Source: Atrichornis clamosus
Lineage: Eukaryota; Chordata; Aves; Passeriformes; Menuridae
DNA length: 64,000 nucleotides
Direction: 5' to 3'
Assembly (NCBI GenBank): GCA_013400975.1
Contig: WBMZ01006356.1
Span: 1 to 64,000, forward strand
Below are positions 61,697-64,000 of the stretch, piece by piece; the stretch's first letter is position 1; each line of letters starts with the position of its first letter. The notes beneath the pieces are model-generated. The model was given only the letters and a program-made list of their open reading frames with translations, searched no databases and was not told where the DNA came from. A program made the translations under genes and the position numbers.

Positions 61697-62870
61697 ATAC
61701 ATGCTCACAAGAAATGCGCCACATTTGATACTGGAGGGGATGCTGAGGAGTTCCTTAAGCAGGAGGCTGCAGTGAGTCACCATTTCACTAGGAAAGCCAG
61801 GGAGTCGTGCCCTGTGGCTTGGCAGTGGGGATGTGTTCCTGCACGGTGGCACATCCTATCAGTAGGTTGGGTGAGAGGGAACATGCAAACATCATCCCTA
61901 AAAGGGGAGCAACTTGTTTGGTGTGAGTCTTACATGTGCTCAGAAAACACCTTCTAGAAAGCGTCCCTCTGGGAATTAAGGCATTTCTCCACCTAGTTTC
62001 AGGATGTTGGAAGTGTTAAATGGCACCTGAGGCAGCCACATCTAGATTTACATTTTCGACTTGATTGCTTCAGTTTCAGCCCTGTGTTGGGGGAACTACC
62101 CTGCATGGGAAAGGTAAATCTGAGTATAACTCCAATTAAAACACAAGGCATTGAGATGCTGCAGAGAGGGGAGCCCTATAAATACTTGCGAGTGAGGGGA
62201 TGCAAGCAGCCATGTCCCAGGGGAAGTATCTGCTTTTTGCGATGTATATAAAATAAAATTAAATGAAACCAACCAAAGCGCTGAAGAGTCTACCACTCAC
62301 TACTTCTGTAGGGGAAGGGCAGGAAAGCCCTTTGATGAAAACTGTAGTGAGAGTGACAGGCTTTCCCTGCCTGGCTGCTGTCCCAGCCAAGCCGGCTGCT
62401 TGTGCAGGTGGCCATGGGGTGCTGCCCTGCCCAGCCAGTCCCCTCTGCTAGCCACAGACCCTGGAGAAAGGCCCTCTCCCTGGCCCCTGCCTACAGATTG
62501 TAGGGTTTATGGGAATGTAAATAGTGCATACGGCAATAGAGATGCCATTATTTTTATAATTACTGCTAATGCCACCTGAAATAAAAAGATGAAATAAATA
62601 CTAAAACCCATTCTGCAGGCAAGATGACAGAAAAAGGCCTTTGTAATCAAACAGCAGGGACCCATTCCTTTTCCTCTTCTACTAGCCTCTTCTTTGTTGC
62701 CTACAAAAGTTTCATTGTCTCAATTCAGTATTCTCCTTTCTCATCCTTCCCCATAGACTTGGAGTATTTAGTCCCTTCTCTCTACTCATCCCAAGTCCTT
62801 ACAGTTGCACGGATTGTTTATCATCCTCTTGATCCCCAAAGCTTTTCACTAACCACTTAGCTGGCTTTTT
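61697..62870. other. Intergenic; no gene seen
   Basis: The AT-rich stretch at 62505-62600, with GGGAATGTAAATAGTGC and TTTATAATTACTGC, looks like a short conserved-element candidate. The pyrimidine-rich tract at 62650-62850 precedes the tandem acceptor-like repeat. Confidence 0.45.
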
Positions 62871-62922
62871 GCTTTTCAGATGTCAGAGTTCTGACTCCTT
62901 GCTTTTCAGATGTCAGAACTCT
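62871..62922 (+). repeat. 30-bp tandem duplication of a splice-acceptor-like sequence
   Basis: GCTTTTCAGATGTCAGA occurs at 62871-62887 and again at 62901-62917, exactly 30 bases apart. Each copy is a pyrimidine tract, then CAG, then ATGTCAGA. A branch-point-like CACTAAC lies near 62848, though another AG falls between it and the first acceptor. The first ATG closes after MSEF; the second opens an 89-codon frame (62910-63179). Confidence 0.8.
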
Positions 62923-62990
62923 TTGAGGCAAGGGCTCCCCTTTTTGAAGTGCCTACGCTGCTCCCAGCACACGGCACCCCTAACCCTGGC
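62910..62990 (+). mobile_element. Possible L2/CR1-like LINE tail remnant
   Basis: 'actctttgaggcaagggctc' then 'gctgctcccagcacacggca' and 'ccctaaccctggcacc' loosely follows the L2-type 3' end ('ctccttgagggcagggactg' ... 'cccagcgcctagcacagtgc'). If correct, the frame at 62910-63179 is largely repeat-derived. Confidence 0.3.
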
Positions 62991-64000
62991 ACCAGCCTGA
63001 TTGTCTCTGGCATCACGCAGAGGGGTTTCAGTATCCACCACAATAGGTTGGCTAATGAACTTGTTGCTACAGCTGGGCTGGTCTCCTGGGACATCTCTGT
63101 GCAGAGGGAGTTCTCTTCAAGAGAGAGAGAGAGGATACACAATTCTGGATTGAATGCAGGGCTCCAAAAAGGAAGGTGACTCATTGAGCTTAATCATTAG
63201 GGTGTGTGATGATATTATCTAATGAGGAAACGCTTGATGATGCTTTTAGAGACTGCAGAGAGCAGCGAACTGGCTGTAGAGGAAATCAGAATGTGAACAC
63301 TTTCGACATAAACAGTGTTCAAGAAATGGCATCTGAAATGTCTTTGGAGAGAAGAGCAGAGCAATTTCAACACCCTCAAGCTTGCATCAGGGTGTGTTGC
63401 TGCTTTTGTTTAATCTTAGTTGTTCACATAATTCTCTCTTTAAATAACCAGCTCTCTAGAATTCAGGACAAAGGAGCCTTGCCTGAAGAACAGATGTCAT
63501 CTCATTTTTCCTCTGAAGTTTGTGTTTGTTGTCATTGTGGCTTTTCTAAGTGGAATTGTGGATGAGATTTTAATTAAAGGAAACTCTCAGGTTGGTGTAG
63601 GTACCAAATCTAGGTTTAGTTAAGCAAGGGTTTTCACAGAATCTCCAGGAAAAAAAGAAGCATTTCAGCTGTTGCTGTTTTGTTTTGCTCTGGGTTTTTT
63701 TCTTTGTTTTTTTTCTTTAAAGAAATCTCCTTGAAATTGTTTGCTTGACTTCCTCTAAAGAATCTTCAGCTCTTTGCTACCTCATGAGAATAAGAGAGTG
63801 AAACTGTGTAGAAACACCAAGTGGTAGTCCCCATTCTCTTTTTTCTAAGATGAAAAAGATGAATGAATGAGCTGCCTGACTTACATTTCTCACTCCCAGC
63901 TCTACTTGTCTAAGGCAGCTGTGATATACCTGGGCAGTTTCCAGTAAAGGACCACAGTGGTCAGTATTGTCGTGCCCCAGAAAAGTCAGTAGCATGAGAA
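62991..64000. other. Intergenic to the right edge; no gene seen
   Basis: A (GA)n run lies at 63119-63132 and T-rich low complexity near 63677-63720. The frame at 63206-63565 (+, 119 codons) shows no codon bias or motif. Confidence 0.5.

Noticed and set aside
1..64000. tRNA, rRNA, CRISPR arrays and endogenous retroviral LTRs or primer-binding sites
   Set aside because: No intact tRNA B-box with a cloverleaf, no spaced direct-repeat array, and no LTR pair or primer-binding site was recognised on either strand by eye.

Overview
The window looks like vertebrate nuclear DNA, most likely from a bird. Four CR1 LINE 3' ends with the sauropsid consensus are readable at 13147, 23022, 32221 and 61555. 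Old tRNA-derived SINE (MIR-type) remnants are scattered through the window, total repeat load is low, and CpG is depleted everywhere except two spots. There are no bacterial-style operons. I found no complete protein-coding gene that I can name.

Left edge (1-560): a dense CpG island that reads best as the promoter and first exon of a gene on the minus strand, running off the left side. A textbook 5' splice site on the minus strand closes a GC-rich leader at position 249. Upstream of it in that orientation lie a perfect palindromic CRE, a near-CArG box, a (GGGGCC)3 tract and an Sp1 box. The gene cannot be named because no coding exon is inside the window.

560-64000: about 63 kb of non-coding DNA on the 5' side of that promoter. 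Most long open frames have the codon use and composition expected by chance. The exceptions, given with low confidence, are a short minus-strand stretch with strong GC3 bias and a frameshift (8366-8543, a likely pseudogene fragment), a minus-strand frame of about 190 codons with one stop (2246-2815), and a GC-rich block with a clustered CpG patch (about 21960-22760). AT-rich, repeat-free blocks dense in homeodomain, octamer, ETS, C/EBP and STAT-like cores are listed as enhancer candidates only. Conservation cannot be seen from one sequence.

Other structure: a compound pentanucleotide microsatellite grown from the tail of a CR1 copy and holding the only ambiguous base I noticed; two short tandem duplications (6427 and 62871, the second doubling a splice-acceptor-like sequence exactly 30 nt apart); a perfect hairpin at 54228; and several long A/T homopolymers, one with a poly(A) signal at the right distance for a retrocopy. 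I saw no convincing new biological system. The best leads are the minus-strand promoter, the isolated CpG patch and the GC3-biased fragment.
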